Counted from the stretch's first letter, positions 44,170 through 53,592 are shown. The stretch: DNA of 64,000 nucleotides from Fluviispira multicolorata (GCF_009208585.1 NZ_WFLN01000007.1:124001-188000), one strand, 5' to 3'. Notes: generated by a model from the letters alone, not told the origin. Program-made: numbers and translations.

Positions 44170-45996
44170 TTACAAATTCATATCAAATCGCGTGAGTAAA
44201 TTTTCAGCATAAGTTCTGACAGATTTTGAAAGATCATTTTGCATAGCATATCTTATTTCATCTTTTTGTCCAGCCTGCGCAAGATTTTTTAATGTTTGCA
44301 TTCGAATTTTTTCGGAAGAATTATTTCGCAATATTTGCTTTTGCAGGTCTACTATATCAGCTCGTTGTACTCTAAATGACAGAGCCTCAAGGGCTGCAAG
44401 TTTGACGGTATCGGAACTATCATTTTGTAAAATATTTTTCAAATAATTATCGGGCTCGCTGCGATTGATAAAGCGTAACGAAAATGCAGCCGCTTTACGA
44501 ATATCTTCTTTAGGAGAGGAAAGTTTAGCGTTAATATTATCTAATGCCCGTTCATCAGATAAGTTCCCAAGAGCTAATAAAGCAACCCCTTGTCCATGAG
44601 CGTCATTTGTATTTTGTAATTCGTTTACAATATCAGTTAATATTTTATTTTTTCTTTGTGAGTCATTTTCATGTAAATTTTTTCCAATATTTCCAAGGGC
44701 TAGAATGGCAGTGCTTTTGAGATCAATATCATTTTCAGACCAAAGTGAGCGTGTAAAACTTTCCGTTTCGAGAGCAGGTTTTTCACAGGTAGCTAAATTG
44801 GCAATTAGAACCATTTTCGCTTTTTTATCGGAGAGAGAATAAAATGTTTCAATAAGAGCCTGTTGACTTTCAATGGTGCCTGCGCTCACAAGTGCTGACA
44901 GCACGAGGGAAAATTCGTCACTCATTTTATTTATTTTAATTAAAAATCCAACCGTATCCCGAGCTGATTTAGGTTCTAAAACAAAGAGTGATTTGAGTTG
45001 TAAAAAATATTCTGTATAATTATCTTTTTTTTCTAAGTTAGAATTGCTTATGAAATCTGAAAAATTTGTATATTTAAAATTTTCTAAAAGCATTTTTTCT
45101 TTCAAACGGTCGTCAATATCACGTGCAAGCAGATCGGTTTTATAAAATTCATTTGATTTTAGAATATCCGCATTATTTTTAACACTTGCTAAATCTTTAG
45201 ATTTGGTTTGCTGTAATTTTTTTGTAAAAGAGCTTTCTTCAAATCCTATTTGCTTATTATTTAAAAATATAAGTGTATTTCTTTTCATATTAATTGAAAA
45301 AGGAATATTGTTTGAAGCGAGTGTGTAAAGTGTGAGTGAATCTTTACTATATTTCTTTTCAATATTTTTCGTTTCTTCATATAGGTATGAGTTTTCAAGG
45401 GTGTGTCTATCTATAAAACTTCGAGTCACACGCGCATTTTGAATTGCATAGTGAAAGAAGTTTTTTCCAGAGAAATTTTCAATTTCATTTTCCCAATTAT
45501 TTTCATTGTCTTTTTTATTTGTAAAATCTACAAAACTATTTGCAATATAGTCTCTATAGATATTACTTAAAGTTGGGTCAATGTATTTACTAAAATGAAT
45601 TTCATTAATGAGGCCAATATTTGAAACAGTAACAAGAACTAAATTTGTATTAATATGACTTTCATTTAAGCTTAATGAAACTTCTTGATTCTTAACAAAG
45701 GCCTGAGCTTCTTTAAAATCATATTGTATGATTAAATTACTGTTATTATTTTCAATGCAAGTTTCTTTTACTTTTCCTTTAAATTCAATTTTAAACTTCT
45801 GTTTAGAAGCTTGTAATAAGGATAAATCACTTGAGCCACTTGAAAAGTAAGAAATATCATAAATTTTTTTTTCACCTATATTACAGCTCAAAATATATTG
45901 TCTTAAAAAGTATTTTCCATTAATGACATAGGCAATAAATAAAATTAAAGAAACAAGCATGAATGAATAGAGTATTTTTTTTCTAATAAACATCAT
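44170..45996 (-). CDS. Membrane-anchored HEAT-repeat protein
   Basis: A 608-residue protein started at the ATG at 45996, which overlaps the upstream stop as ATGA like other junctions of this cluster. An N-terminal membrane segment (about 6-28) precedes a beta-rich region (about 40-260) and a C-terminal helical part (about 320-605) with HEAT-type repeats (STAILALGNIGKN, GVALLALGNLSDERALD, KAAAFSLRFINRSEP, KLAALEALSFR). A beta-rich N-terminus followed by a helical superhelix recalls vitellogenin/lipid-transfer proteins, but I cannot confirm that by eye. It is likely periplasmic or surface-exposed. No paralogue in the window. Confidence 0.7.
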   Translation of the reverse strand: MMFIRKKILYSFMLVSLILFIAYVINGKYFLRQYILSCNIGEKKIYDISYFSSGSSDLSLLQASKQKFKIEFKGKVKETCIENNNSNLIIQYDFKEAQAFVKNQEVSLSLNESHINTNLVLVTVSNIGLINEIHFSKYIDPTLSNIYRDYIANSFVDFTNKKDNENNWENEIENFSGKNFFHYAIQNARVTRSFIDRHTLENSYLYEETKNIEKKYSKDSLTLYTLASNNIPFSINMKRNTLIFLNNKQIGFEESSFTKKLQQTKSKDLASVKNNADILKSNEFYKTDLLARDIDDRLKEKMLLENFKYTNFSDFISNSNLEKKDNYTEYFLQLKSLFVLEPKSARDTVGFLIKINKMSDEFSLVLSALVSAGTIESQQALIETFYSLSDKKAKMVLIANLATCEKPALETESFTRSLWSENDIDLKSTAILALGNIGKNLHENDSQRKNKILTDIVNELQNTNDAHGQGVALLALGNLSDERALDNINAKLSSPKEDIRKAAAFSLRFINRSEPDNYLKNILQNDSSDTVKLAALEALSFRVQRADIVDLQKQILRNNSSEKIRMQTLKNLAQAGQKDEIRYAMQNDLSKSVRTYAENLLTRFDMNL

Positions 45997-47651
45997 ATTA
46001 TTGGTCCAGACCATTTTGCAAGTTCATTTAAGTAATCTGCGATTACTTTATCCATAGATTTTTCAGTCTCTGAATAAATTACCACATCTTTAAATAATTT
46101 TAAATTATTTTCGCTCTTTAAATCGTTTACGATGGCATTAAAGGTCTCATTGAGCTTTTCTTGAGTTTTATTTTCAAGTGAAAGTATTTTATTTTCTCTC
46201 TGCAGTTTATTGTCTATTTCAAGCTCTTCGGCAACATCGCTCACGCTTAAATCACCTTTTGCGCGAAATCCTGTTGGAGTCAGGGTTGCGGAATAATCAA
46301 ATATATTTCCTTTTTGTACATACCCAGCAAAGCTCCATAAAGAAGTGGACCATTCTTTGCGTTCAAAAAATGCTTTCCAAAACTTCCAGGTTGGTACATA
46401 TGCATAAACATATATACGTAAGTCTCCACTTAATGCATTGAGTTCGGTGGTGCCTATTAATTCTAGTTTTAGTTCTGGTGCGTCATTAAATTCAACAAAT
46501 GCGCCTGCCGTCACGCGAGTGTCAAGTGCTACAAGAAGAAGTCGTCCTGTTACCCCAGCACCTGCAACAAATATATCGACTGCTGCAGAAGCGTACGCAT
46601 CTATTCCTGCATAATGTTGTAAATAAGTTTGAACTTGTAACGGAACAAGTTCAATTCCCCAGCGCATAAAATTATTGCCTCGAATTCCTGCAGCTAAGCG
46701 CACTGGGATAGGACCAACCATAAAACGCACTGAGCGTTCTAATTGCACGGGGGTGTTGAATAACATTTTTTCATCTTTATATCCTGAACTGCTCAGCTCT
46801 TCTTTGTATACAAAAAGCGTTTTTCCAAATACGCTTGCATTTACGTCTAAAAACCCTTTTTGGGTTGCTGGGGAATTTGCTTTAGCATCTGCATTTGCAA
46901 CATTACCTTCCCAAACGCCTAAAACGGCTGCATCGAGACCTGCATTTGCTTCGGTTCTAACTTCAACTTTGCTTGCTGCAATTTTATATCCAGCTTTTCC
47001 ACCAATGTAAAACTTTGATTTTTGCCCCTTTTCAAAAGACCAATTTTTTTCTTTATTTAAGTTTTTCAATTCAGCTTTTTTAAGAACAGGACGGGGTACA
47101 TCAAAAGCTTTTACCGTTGTAATAAAATCATCAAACTTTATATTATTTCCATATTTTGCAAGATCTTCTAAGCTAGGAATAGCAACTTTATATGCATCAA
47201 GTGCTGTTTCAATGTTTTTAACCCATTCATCATATGATGGTATTTTATTAAATGGATCTTTGTTTAATTCTTTTTCAATAATATCTTTTTGTTTGTCAAG
47301 AAGTTTAGCACAGACATCCAATGTGCTTAAATTATACTTTCCATCAGGATCTCGTAAGGAGTAACCCCATTGAGTCAGTGAATATTCCATTGAGTTCACA
47401 TCATTAAAAAAATCAATTGCTTTAACTTCATAATTTCTTCCTGCCCTATCCTGAACAACAATTCTATCTTCTGGGAAAAGTGCTTTCCCAGTATCAGGAT
47501 CTTTCATAGGGAATGGAACAAAAGGAATAGCTGGCTTTCTGTTCTCAATAAAATCTTTAGGACATTCATTTGCTAGCAATGAATATGCAAAGAAAAACTG
47601 TAATAAAAATGAAATAAATAACTGAATTTTAAAACTGTTCATATTTCTCAT
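45993..47651 (-). CDS. Large exported beta-rich protein, cluster family B (copy 1)
   Basis: A 552-residue protein with a signal peptide (about 1-28, FFFAYSLLA). After a 190-residue helical part comes a long beta-rich, Ala/Gly-rich region (GPIPVRLAAGIRGNN, YASAAVDIFVAGAGVTGRLLL) and a helical tail. It is a strong paralogue of the protein at 55338-56984; shared landmarks include KAFDVPRP, FDYSATLTPTGF and AKGDLSV. The first codon overlaps the upstream gene's stop as ATGA, with AGGAG eight bases before. Family unknown to me; a lipid-binding or surface structural role is only a guess. Confidence 0.78.
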   Translation of the reverse strand: MRNMNSFKIQLFISFLLQFFFAYSLLANECPKDFIENRKPAIPFVPFPMKDPDTGKALFPEDRIVVQDRAGRNYEVKAIDFFNDVNSMEYSLTQWGYSLRDPDGKYNLSTLDVCAKLLDKQKDIIEKELNKDPFNKIPSYDEWVKNIETALDAYKVAIPSLEDLAKYGNNIKFDDFITTVKAFDVPRPVLKKAELKNLNKEKNWSFEKGQKSKFYIGGKAGYKIAASKVEVRTEANAGLDAAVLGVWEGNVANADAKANSPATQKGFLDVNASVFGKTLFVYKEELSSSGYKDEKMLFNTPVQLERSVRFMVGPIPVRLAAGIRGNNFMRWGIELVPLQVQTYLQHYAGIDAYASAAVDIFVAGAGVTGRLLLVALDTRVTAGAFVEFNDAPELKLELIGTTELNALSGDLRIYVYAYVPTWKFWKAFFERKEWSTSLWSFAGYVQKGNIFDYSATLTPTGFRAKGDLSVSDVAEELEIDNKLQRENKILSLENKTQEKLNETFNAIVNDLKSENNLKLFKDVVIYSETEKSMDKVIADYLNELAKWSGPII

Positions 47652-48781
47652 TTTTTATACTCCTGATAAATGCTGTCCAATTGATCTTCAATATATTCAA
47701 GCTTTGGTTCTGGCAGATTTTTTAAAGTTTCTTTTTCTAGGGAGTTTAGGACTGCAAGTTTATTACATGCAACAATATTGTTTTGTAAATCGCATTTAAG
47801 ATTTATATTTGCATTAACAAGTTGGGAGTAGTTAAAAACATACTCATATTTTGGTGAATTTAAGGTTGTAAAAAATGTAAAGTGTTCTTCAGAGGCTTTA
47901 CAAAGAGTGTCTAAACGCTCAATAGCAGATTTCAAATATATTTTGCTAATGGAACTTGAATTGAGTTCATTTTTTTTCTCAGCACATTCCTTTTGGACTT
48001 GAGTGAGTAATTTCTTTGCTTTAAAATATTGAAAATTTAAGGTGTATTCATTCATATTATTTTCATAATGCATAATATTTGCTAGAGCAGAATCGGCAAG
48101 TTTTGATGCTGCTAAGATATTTTGAAATTCTTGCAAGGTCTTCTCAAGCGGTATACGGGCATTGTTTAGGAGTTCTATTTTAAGTTTTGCAAGAGATGCT
48201 TTTTTCGATAAAGTAATTAAGTATTCTAATTTATCAATGCGTGTAATGGGAGAGCTGCCAAAGCTTTGCAAAACCTGTGTGAGTTTTTCTTTCATATTTT
48301 CTGTTTCAGCCAGAATATTTTTATAATTACTTAATATTTCAGGATTGTATTTAGGTGAATTTTCTAATAATCTAAGGGCACTATTTACATCCGATTGAAT
48401 TTGTCCACAAGTTCTTTTTAATGATTCAGCATTTGAAACCTGCCGAGATAATATATTTTGCACTTGAACTTGCATGGTATTTGCATCAATTTTATTTTTC
48501 AAGTCTATTGTAGCAAAAATATGAGTCCAATCTTTAACCCATTGCCCCATATTTATAATACACTGCAAATATTTTGCTTGTATTCCATTTTCACCATGGA
48601 GATTTTTATCTCGGACGACTAAAAATCGACCATATCTTTCAGAAACGATATTAATTTCGGAATATAAATTCAGCGCTTTTTGCTCTCTTATGTAGAGTAA
48701 ATCATCTTGATTTTGTGCATTTCCATTTATAAATATAAACAAATTTGTAAAGAAAGGTAAAATTATTATATATCGTTTCAC
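47648..48781 (-). CDS. Exported helical protein, cluster family C (copy 1)
   Basis: A 377-residue protein with a signal peptide (about 1-22, FIFINGNA) and an almost entirely helical mature part with coiled-coil character. It is a paralogue of the protein at 56981-58120: both have an N-terminal Glu-Ile-Asn-x-x-Ser-Glu-x-Tyr-Gly-Arg block, RxxNLxGxNGI and a C-terminus ending YEEFKK or YQEYKK. In both loci C precedes B with a four-base overlap, so the two products are probably made in fixed ratio and may form a complex. Function unknown. Confidence 0.78.
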   Translation of the reverse strand: MKRYIIILPFFTNLFIFINGNAQNQDDLLYIREQKALNLYSEINIVSERYGRFLVVRDKNLHGENGIQAKYLQCIINMGQWVKDWTHIFATIDLKNKIDANTMQVQVQNILSRQVSNAESLKRTCGQIQSDVNSALRLLENSPKYNPEILSNYKNILAETENMKEKLTQVLQSFGSSPITRIDKLEYLITLSKKASLAKLKIELLNNARIPLEKTLQEFQNILAASKLADSALANIMHYENNMNEYTLNFQYFKAKKLLTQVQKECAEKKNELNSSSISKIYLKSAIERLDTLCKASEEHFTFFTTLNSPKYEYVFNYSQLVNANINLKCDLQNNIVACNKLAVLNSLEKETLKNLPEPKLEYIEDQLDSIYQEYKK

Positions 48782-48836
48782 GAAAACCTCCTAAAGCAAA
48801 AATTAACTTATTTTCAATTCCGTACTGAAACTTTAT

Positions 48837-49628
48837 TTAGTTTATGTAATTTTTTATTTCTTCTAGTACTAAAGATAAATCCTTTTCAAGAACTACATTC
48901 CATTGTTTAAATATTTCAAGCATTCTTGTAGCATTTTCCATTTCAACTTCTAATTTTGTTCTATAATAAATACTAAGTTCTACTTTTGTTTCATTCGAAA
49001 TTTCAATTTTAGGTGGTCTATTTTTAATTGCGCCTTCAAGGGTATGTAAAAGTGCTTTAAAGTTTAAATTAAGTGGATATACGTTTGTCAATTTTTGTAT
49101 ATTTGATTTTAAAAGATTGAGTTTATTTAAATCCCATTTGTCGATGTCATCTAAATTTTTTCCCAATTTAAAATTATCGAGCATGGAGTAAAGTAAGGCA
49201 ATTTCCATTTTTACATTTTGATTCCATTGAGTCAAAGTTATAACGGAAGGTCTCCGATTGAATTCTTTGACAAGAACGGAACAATTTTTTTGTAAGACTT
49301 TATAATAAAGTTTTTCAGGATCGAGAGCTTGAATAACAAGGCGTGCTTGACCTGTTGCCGTTAAGACATTTTCAGCATTATCTCGCTTAAAATCATAATA
49401 CCCAGTTTCTGTTTGTGCCCCCACCCTAAAATTATGCCCATCACAAACATATTCATATTTAACTAAATAATCCATTTGAAAAGGATCATTTTCACTTAAG
49501 GTAAGTGGTTCTATTCTACAAGCTGTTTTATATTGCTCATCGTAATCACATTTTAATAAATTTGTATAGGCAGCACTAGATAAGCTTATACAAAAAGACA
49601 TTGGAATAAATAAATAATTTAGCTTCAT
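48837..49628 (-). CDS. Exported hypothetical protein
   Basis: A 263-residue protein with a signal peptide (about 1-20, SFCISLSSAA). The first half has several Cys and looks beta-rich (YVCDGHNFRVGAQTETGYYDF); the second half is helical. A GAGGA ribosome site lies upstream. It stands between the family D gene and the C-B pair and is single-copy in the window. Family not recognised. Confidence 0.72.
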   Translation of the reverse strand: MKLNYLFIPMSFCISLSSAAYTNLLKCDYDEQYKTACRIEPLTLSENDPFQMDYLVKYEYVCDGHNFRVGAQTETGYYDFKRDNAENVLTATGQARLVIQALDPEKLYYKVLQKNCSVLVKEFNRRPSVITLTQWNQNVKMEIALLYSMLDNFKLGKNLDDIDKWDLNKLNLLKSNIQKLTNVYPLNLNFKALLHTLEGAIKNRPPKIEISNETKVELSIYYRTKLEVEMENATRMLEIFKQWNVVLEKDLSLVLEEIKNYIN

Positions 49629-49639
49629 AAAATTTATCC

Positions 49640-50221
49640 TCAGTAAATTGCATCAATTGTGAGTCCACTTATAGATATTTCAGTTCTTTCTGAAATATTT
49701 GCGATACAAAAGCTTAATTTCTCCCAAGCATCATTGCGGTTATTAAACATAAGTTTGGAATTTATAAATTGATTGTCTTCGGTTTTGGCTTCAATATATG
49801 AACTATTCCTCTCATAATATAGTGTTCTAATATCTTTTAACTCACTTAGATAAAAAGGTGCAGAGAGTATTTCTTGATTTAATCCTGCAAATTGGGAAAA
49901 GGCTTTTACTTGAAATAGTTGTGTTCTTGCTAAGTCACGTGGTGATTCTATCCAAGTGTATGCAGTCGATTTTATAGTGACATATCCAGAGAGGTGAGCT
50001 TTTTTCGTCAAAAAAATAGGTGTTGTTGTTGCTGCACACCCATTAAATGCACTGTAACCAGGGTAGTACCAATAGGTGTTATTTAGCGAACCTTGATTTG
50101 CTTGAAAATCTCTGGGTTCGAAAATAAAGCGTGTAAAATTGTTATATGCTTCAACTTTAAGGGCACTTGCTTGACTCTGAAATGATAAAAATAGAATTAA
50201 AAAAAATATTTTTTTGATCAT
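49640..50221 (-). CDS. Exported protein of cluster family D (copy 1)
   Basis: A 193-residue protein, paralogue of the lipoprotein at 43536-44150. It has a cleavable signal peptide ending QASA rather than a lipobox, so this copy would be soluble in the periplasm or secreted while the other is anchored. The mature part is beta-rich. It sits ten bases from its upstream neighbour, the subtilase-like lipoprotein gene. Function unknown. Confidence 0.75.
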   Translation of the reverse strand: MIKKIFFLILFLSFQSQASALKVEAYNNFTRFIFEPRDFQANQGSLNNTYWYYPGYSAFNGCAATTTPIFLTKKAHLSGYVTIKSTAYTWIESPRDLARTQLFQVKAFSQFAGLNQEILSAPFYLSELKDIRTLYYERNSSYIEAKTEDNQFINSKLMFNNRNDAWEKLSFCIANISERTEISISGLTIDAIY

Positions 50222-50231
50222 AAATGTATCC

Positions 50232-51662
50232 TTATTGTAAGTAGCCTAATTCATATATAGGAAGCTGTTTATGGAGACTAGGGTCAAAAATAAAATTATT
50301 ATTTTCATAAAGGCGATTTAAGAGCATTTCATTGCTTATTTCAGTAGTTGGATTTTCTTTTTGTAAAATGCTTTTTAAATATATTAAATAGGAAAGTGCG
50401 ACTGGTGTTGCATTTGAGCTAGATACTTCATATCCAGTAGGTACTATTGTACCAATATTAAAACTAGAAAATTGAATGGCTCCTTTTCTGTAGCGATAAG
50501 GTCTTTCTTTTTCTACAGCGAAATTTATATAAATATCGGTACATAATTTAAAGTTTTTATCTTTCCCTTTTAGAATTCGTATATTATTGCTTCCTTTGAT
50601 TGGAATAGAATATTGTAGATCATTTGCAAAACCAACGCGAATTCTATTTTTTAAACTCTGACAATCAGAATAATAATTTTCATCATTTTCTGAGTTTATC
50701 AAATAATCTGAAGTTGTATTTGACTGTACTAAAATTGCATTCGTATTTGTTGTGATTGGTTTAAGAAAGTTTTCGAAATATGATTTATTTATTTTTGATT
50801 TAAATTCACTTGTAATATTTTCGCATTTATTTACGTTCTCTATAAAAGTTAAAGTATTATTTGAATAACCTCTTGAGTAAGAAATAAAGCTTATTTTAAA
50901 CTTATTTACTTGCTCTATAATATCGTTTGATTGCGCTTTAAACAGTTTATTAATATTTTTTTCTTTGTCTTTAAGGCTCATTATTCTATTGCAAAAAATA
51001 TTAGTGAATTTATTTTCATTTATATGCATTAAAATAAATTCACTATTGGGGTTGTTATTTGCAAGGTAATTAAAAATCACAGTAGAGTGACCATTATGCT
51101 TCTTTCCATCATACTTAAAGTTAATATTTTCAGCCATTTCTTTGAATTTATTGTAGAAAATATTTTGATTTGAAGTTAAAAGCTCTGAAGGAATTTTTCC
51201 GTATGCTGGATTTTCGAAGGTTTGTTCTAATATTTCACGTGCAGCTTTAGGCATTTGTATATTTAAAGGATTAGCTTTGAATTGACCGGTGTTTTCATCT
51301 TCAAAAATATTTTTTATAACTCTATCTTTATAGCGAGTGTATGCAGCAACCAGCATACCTGGATCATCTATAACCATAATTCTGTAACCTAAACTTTTTT
51401 CTCGAGGTTCTACTTCACTGGGTGAAATATCTACAAGTGCGCATTCTGAGTTTTTATCTTGATTTTCTTCATTGCATGGTTGTCTTAAAGATATAAGCTT
51501 ACTTTGTATAACTGCATTTATTTCATTTGTTAATGCAGGGTTTGGATCTTTCCAATTGTCTTCGCTTTCAAATATAATATTTGATTTTAAATTTGGCTTT
51601 GCTTCTTTACAGCTTATTAATGATAAACATGTAGATGCTAATATTACATAAAACTTATTCAT
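50232..51662 (-). CDS. Subtilase-like lipoprotein, cluster family A (copy 1)
   Basis: A 476-residue lipoprotein (lipobox LISC, Cys 18). By eye the mature part keeps the subtilisin order. The Asp motif is RIMVIDDPG (D99). The His motif is NGHSTVIFNYL (H192), in place of NGHGTHVAG. FISYSRGYSN follows, then a candidate oxyanion Asn in LVQSN (N315). The Ser motif is SSSNATPVALSYL (S416), in place of GTSMAAPHVAG. All triad residues are present although the motifs are diverged. It is a paralogue of the protein at 53614-55059. A protease role is likely but inferred. It lies 15 bases downstream of the gene at 51678-52418. Confidence 0.68.
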   Translation of the reverse strand: MNKFYVILASTCLSLISCKEAKPNLKSNIIFESEDNWKDPNPALTNEINAVIQSKLISLRQPCNEENQDKNSECALVDISPSEVEPREKSLGYRIMVIDDPGMLVAAYTRYKDRVIKNIFEDENTGQFKANPLNIQMPKAAREILEQTFENPAYGKIPSELLTSNQNIFYNKFKEMAENINFKYDGKKHNGHSTVIFNYLANNNPNSEFILMHINENKFTNIFCNRIMSLKDKEKNINKLFKAQSNDIIEQVNKFKISFISYSRGYSNNTLTFIENVNKCENITSEFKSKINKSYFENFLKPITTNTNAILVQSNTTSDYLINSENDENYYSDCQSLKNRIRVGFANDLQYSIPIKGSNNIRILKGKDKNFKLCTDIYINFAVEKERPYRYRKGAIQFSSFNIGTIVPTGYEVSSSNATPVALSYLIYLKSILQKENPTTEISNEMLLNRLYENNNFIFDPSLHKQLPIYELGYLQ

Positions 51663-51677
51663 ATATAAATGAGTCCT

Positions 51678-52418
51678 TTAAGAGTCTAAAAATTTTGTGA
51701 GCAATTCTTTTGCTTTATCTCTTCCTATTTTATCAGCCAGAGAAAAGTAGAGACTCTGGTCATAAATATCTAAAATTTCTTGATTTTTAATTTTTTTAGT
51801 AAAGCCAATTTCTTTTAAATGTTCTTCTATATTTTCTGTAAAATGATCTATATTTATTACGGACATGTATCCTCTTAGTAAATCTTCTAAATCTGCTTGC
51901 TCTCCTTTTTCTAAAGTTTCTTTATTTTGTAAATTAAGACTTAATTCTTGGATTGTACTTATTAGAGGTTCTTTTTCATGATTGAGTGCAATTTCCTTTA
52001 AACCTTGAATTGCAAAAACTCTTGCATAGGCTTGATCTTCTGCACTTAAACGCACGGCAAAATCATTTTCTAAAATTATTTTTTTAAAAATTTTTGTAAT
52101 ATTTTTATTTTGACCGTAGGCATTTAATACTTTGTCACGAAAATTGGAGTCAAATTGTAGTTTTGTGTAATCATCTTTCATATTTTTAATGAAAGTATTT
52201 ACTTCTTCTAGCTCTTGATCTGAAAATTCACTCATGTTCTTCTGGTCGATTTTATCAGTTTTAGGATTGCTTATTTCTATTTCTTGATTTTTATTTTGAT
52301 TTATTTCTTCTTTATAAGAAGTATTTATCGTATTTTTTTGCTTAGAATTTTGTAAATTATTTAAAATTAAAGCAACAAAAACCACAATAATTGAAATTAA
52401 AAATATTCTATTTTTCAT
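51678..52418 (-). CDS. Membrane-anchored helical hypothetical protein
   Basis: A 246-residue protein with one N-terminal hydrophobic segment (about 4-22, IFLISIIVVFVALILNNL), a polar Asn/Lys/Glu-rich linker and a helical domain of about 170 residues. No lipobox or catalytic motif was seen. It lies between the Hint-domain gene (28 bases) and the subtilase-like gene, probably in one operon. Family not recognised. Confidence 0.7.
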   Translation of the reverse strand: MKNRIFLISIIVVFVALILNNLQNSKQKNTINTSYKEEINQNKNQEIEISNPKTDKIDQKNMSEFSDQELEEVNTFIKNMKDDYTKLQFDSNFRDKVLNAYGQNKNITKIFKKIILENDFAVRLSAEDQAYARVFAIQGLKEIALNHEKEPLISTIQELSLNLQNKETLEKGEQADLEDLLRGYMSVINIDHFTENIEEHLKEIGFTKKIKNQEILDIYDQSLYFSLADKIGRDKAKELLTKFLDS

Positions 52419-52446
52419 ATATTTCCCTAAAATTTATTGCAATAAA

Positions 52447-53226
52447 TTATTGTCTTATTGCAATAGAATTCAACATATTTTTCAAATTATTCTGCCAAGC
52501 AAGATCTCCAACAATGAGACCTTCAGCAAAGAGCGTGTGTTCAATATTTGTGTTACCTGATGTAAGAATATTTAGAACTTGTTCTTTTGTTTTAAGATAT
52601 TCTATTGATTTAATTGAGATAGGTTTGCCATTCGCTTGCACAAGTGAATCAGTTAATTTTACATTTTTTGCTGCGACCATTCGACCATCGGAAAGTAAAA
52701 TTGCATGTTCCTTTGTTACGGTGAGTTTTAAATTATTTATGGTTTTAAATACTATGAGTGCTTCTTTTTCTGGTCCACTTGAAGTTGAAGTGATATTATA
52801 TAAGCCAGTTTTTAATTGAGATAATGATGATTCAGGTTTTATACTAGCAACATTATATTTTTTACTTTCAGACGTTATTTTTGAGATTGGAATATAACCA
52901 ATTTCGTTCGCGAAGTTTTCAAAGCTAAATATGCGAGTGCTGGCTTCGAAGCAGCCACAAGAGCACCAAGCTCGTAAAACATTGAATCTATCACAGACAG
53001 GGTAGGAGTTATAAGCAACGAGTGAGTCATATTCTTCTTTAGTTATACAACCAATTTTTAATCCATATTCTCTTTCTGATTGGCATGCCGTACCTTGCAT
53101 ATTTCCAGTACATCTCTCTGATGAAGGCTTATCAATTCTATTTGCATAAGCATTTATAGCGACAGAGAGTGTTGCAAGCATTGTTGTTTTTCTTAAAGAA
53201 AAGCGTAGAAAACTTCTTATATTCAT
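52447..53226 (-). CDS. Exported Hint-domain (intein/hedgehog-like) protein
   Basis: A 259-residue protein with a signal peptide (about 1-28, INAYA) and a Cys-rich segment of about 60 residues. A Hint domain then runs to near the C-terminus. It begins GCFEASTRI with the splice-type Cys 92. Block B is LTVTKEHAILLSDG (TxxH, His 174), then AAKNVKLTDSL. It ends VLNILTSGNTNIEHTLFAEG with WQN at 244-246. Hint domains cut or rearrange their own backbone. Only 13 residues follow, so the released product would be the N-terminal Cys-rich part, perhaps attached to another molecule; that is inference. Confidence 0.75.
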   Translation of the reverse strand: MNIRSFLRFSLRKTTMLATLSVAINAYANRIDKPSSERCTGNMQGTACQSEREYGLKIGCITKEEYDSLVAYNSYPVCDRFNVLRAWCSCGCFEASTRIFSFENFANEIGYIPISKITSESKKYNVASIKPESSLSQLKTGLYNITSTSSGPEKEALIVFKTINNLKLTVTKEHAILLSDGRMVAAKNVKLTDSLVQANGKPISIKSIEYLKTKEQVLNILTSGNTNIEHTLFAEGLIVGDLAWQNNLKNMLNSIAIRQ

Positions 53227-53473
53227 AACTGTTTCCTCTCTTTTTATATTGTTTATCCAGACAAATTCACGATTTATATTGTTCCAGAAACAATTTAAAC
53301 AGATTTTTTTAGTTTGTTAAGAAGAACTAGAATTTGAATATTCAAAAAAATAAATATGTATGTTAGTCTTGAATATTTTTATTTTTTTTATATTTTGGTA
53401 AGCAAGTTTATTTGAGTTTTTCGGTAGGAGGATCGTCAATTTAATGACATTTTACTTTTTGTAAAATTGAAAT
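53227..53473. other. AT-rich leader region of the Hint-domain gene
   Basis: Noncoding. Its upstream part (53445-53473) is weakly similar to the region before the family A gene at 55059 (shared TGACATTTTACTTTTT), so both genes may use related promoters. A GAGGAAA ribosome site lies just before the Hint gene. No RNA gene or ORF is evident. Confidence 0.4.
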
Positions 53474-53590
53474 AAAAGTAATTAACCTTATAATGAATTC
53501 TGCTTTTTTATTTTTTATAAATACTCTGCTATATTATCTATTTCTTTAAGGGTTCTTTCAAAATCATCAAAAAATATCATCATTGCAACT
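53474..53590. repeat. 117-base direct repeat, copy 1
   Basis: Nearly identical to 55296-55413 (a few substitutions and one indel in a T-run). It consists of 41 noncoding bases plus the last 25 codons of a family B gene. The two copies flank the family A gene at 53614-55059, about 1.8 kb apart. Confidence 0.85.
53515..53589 (-). pseudogene. Remnant of a family B gene: last 24 codons and stop
   Basis: The minus-strand reading VAMMIFFDDFERTLKEID, then NIAEYL and TAA, matches the end of the 548-residue protein at 55338-56984 except Asn for Tyr. Nothing of the remaining gene is present; the sequence to the right is a 16-bp inverted repeat and then the family A gene. It is a deletion or duplication scar, not an expressed gene. 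Confidence 0.85.
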
Positions 53591-53592
53591 AA

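Noticed and set aside
53515-53589. Frameshifted or split family B gene
   Set aside because: Only the last 25 codons exist; no other part of B lies between 53590 and the family A gene, so it is a remnant, not a frameshift.
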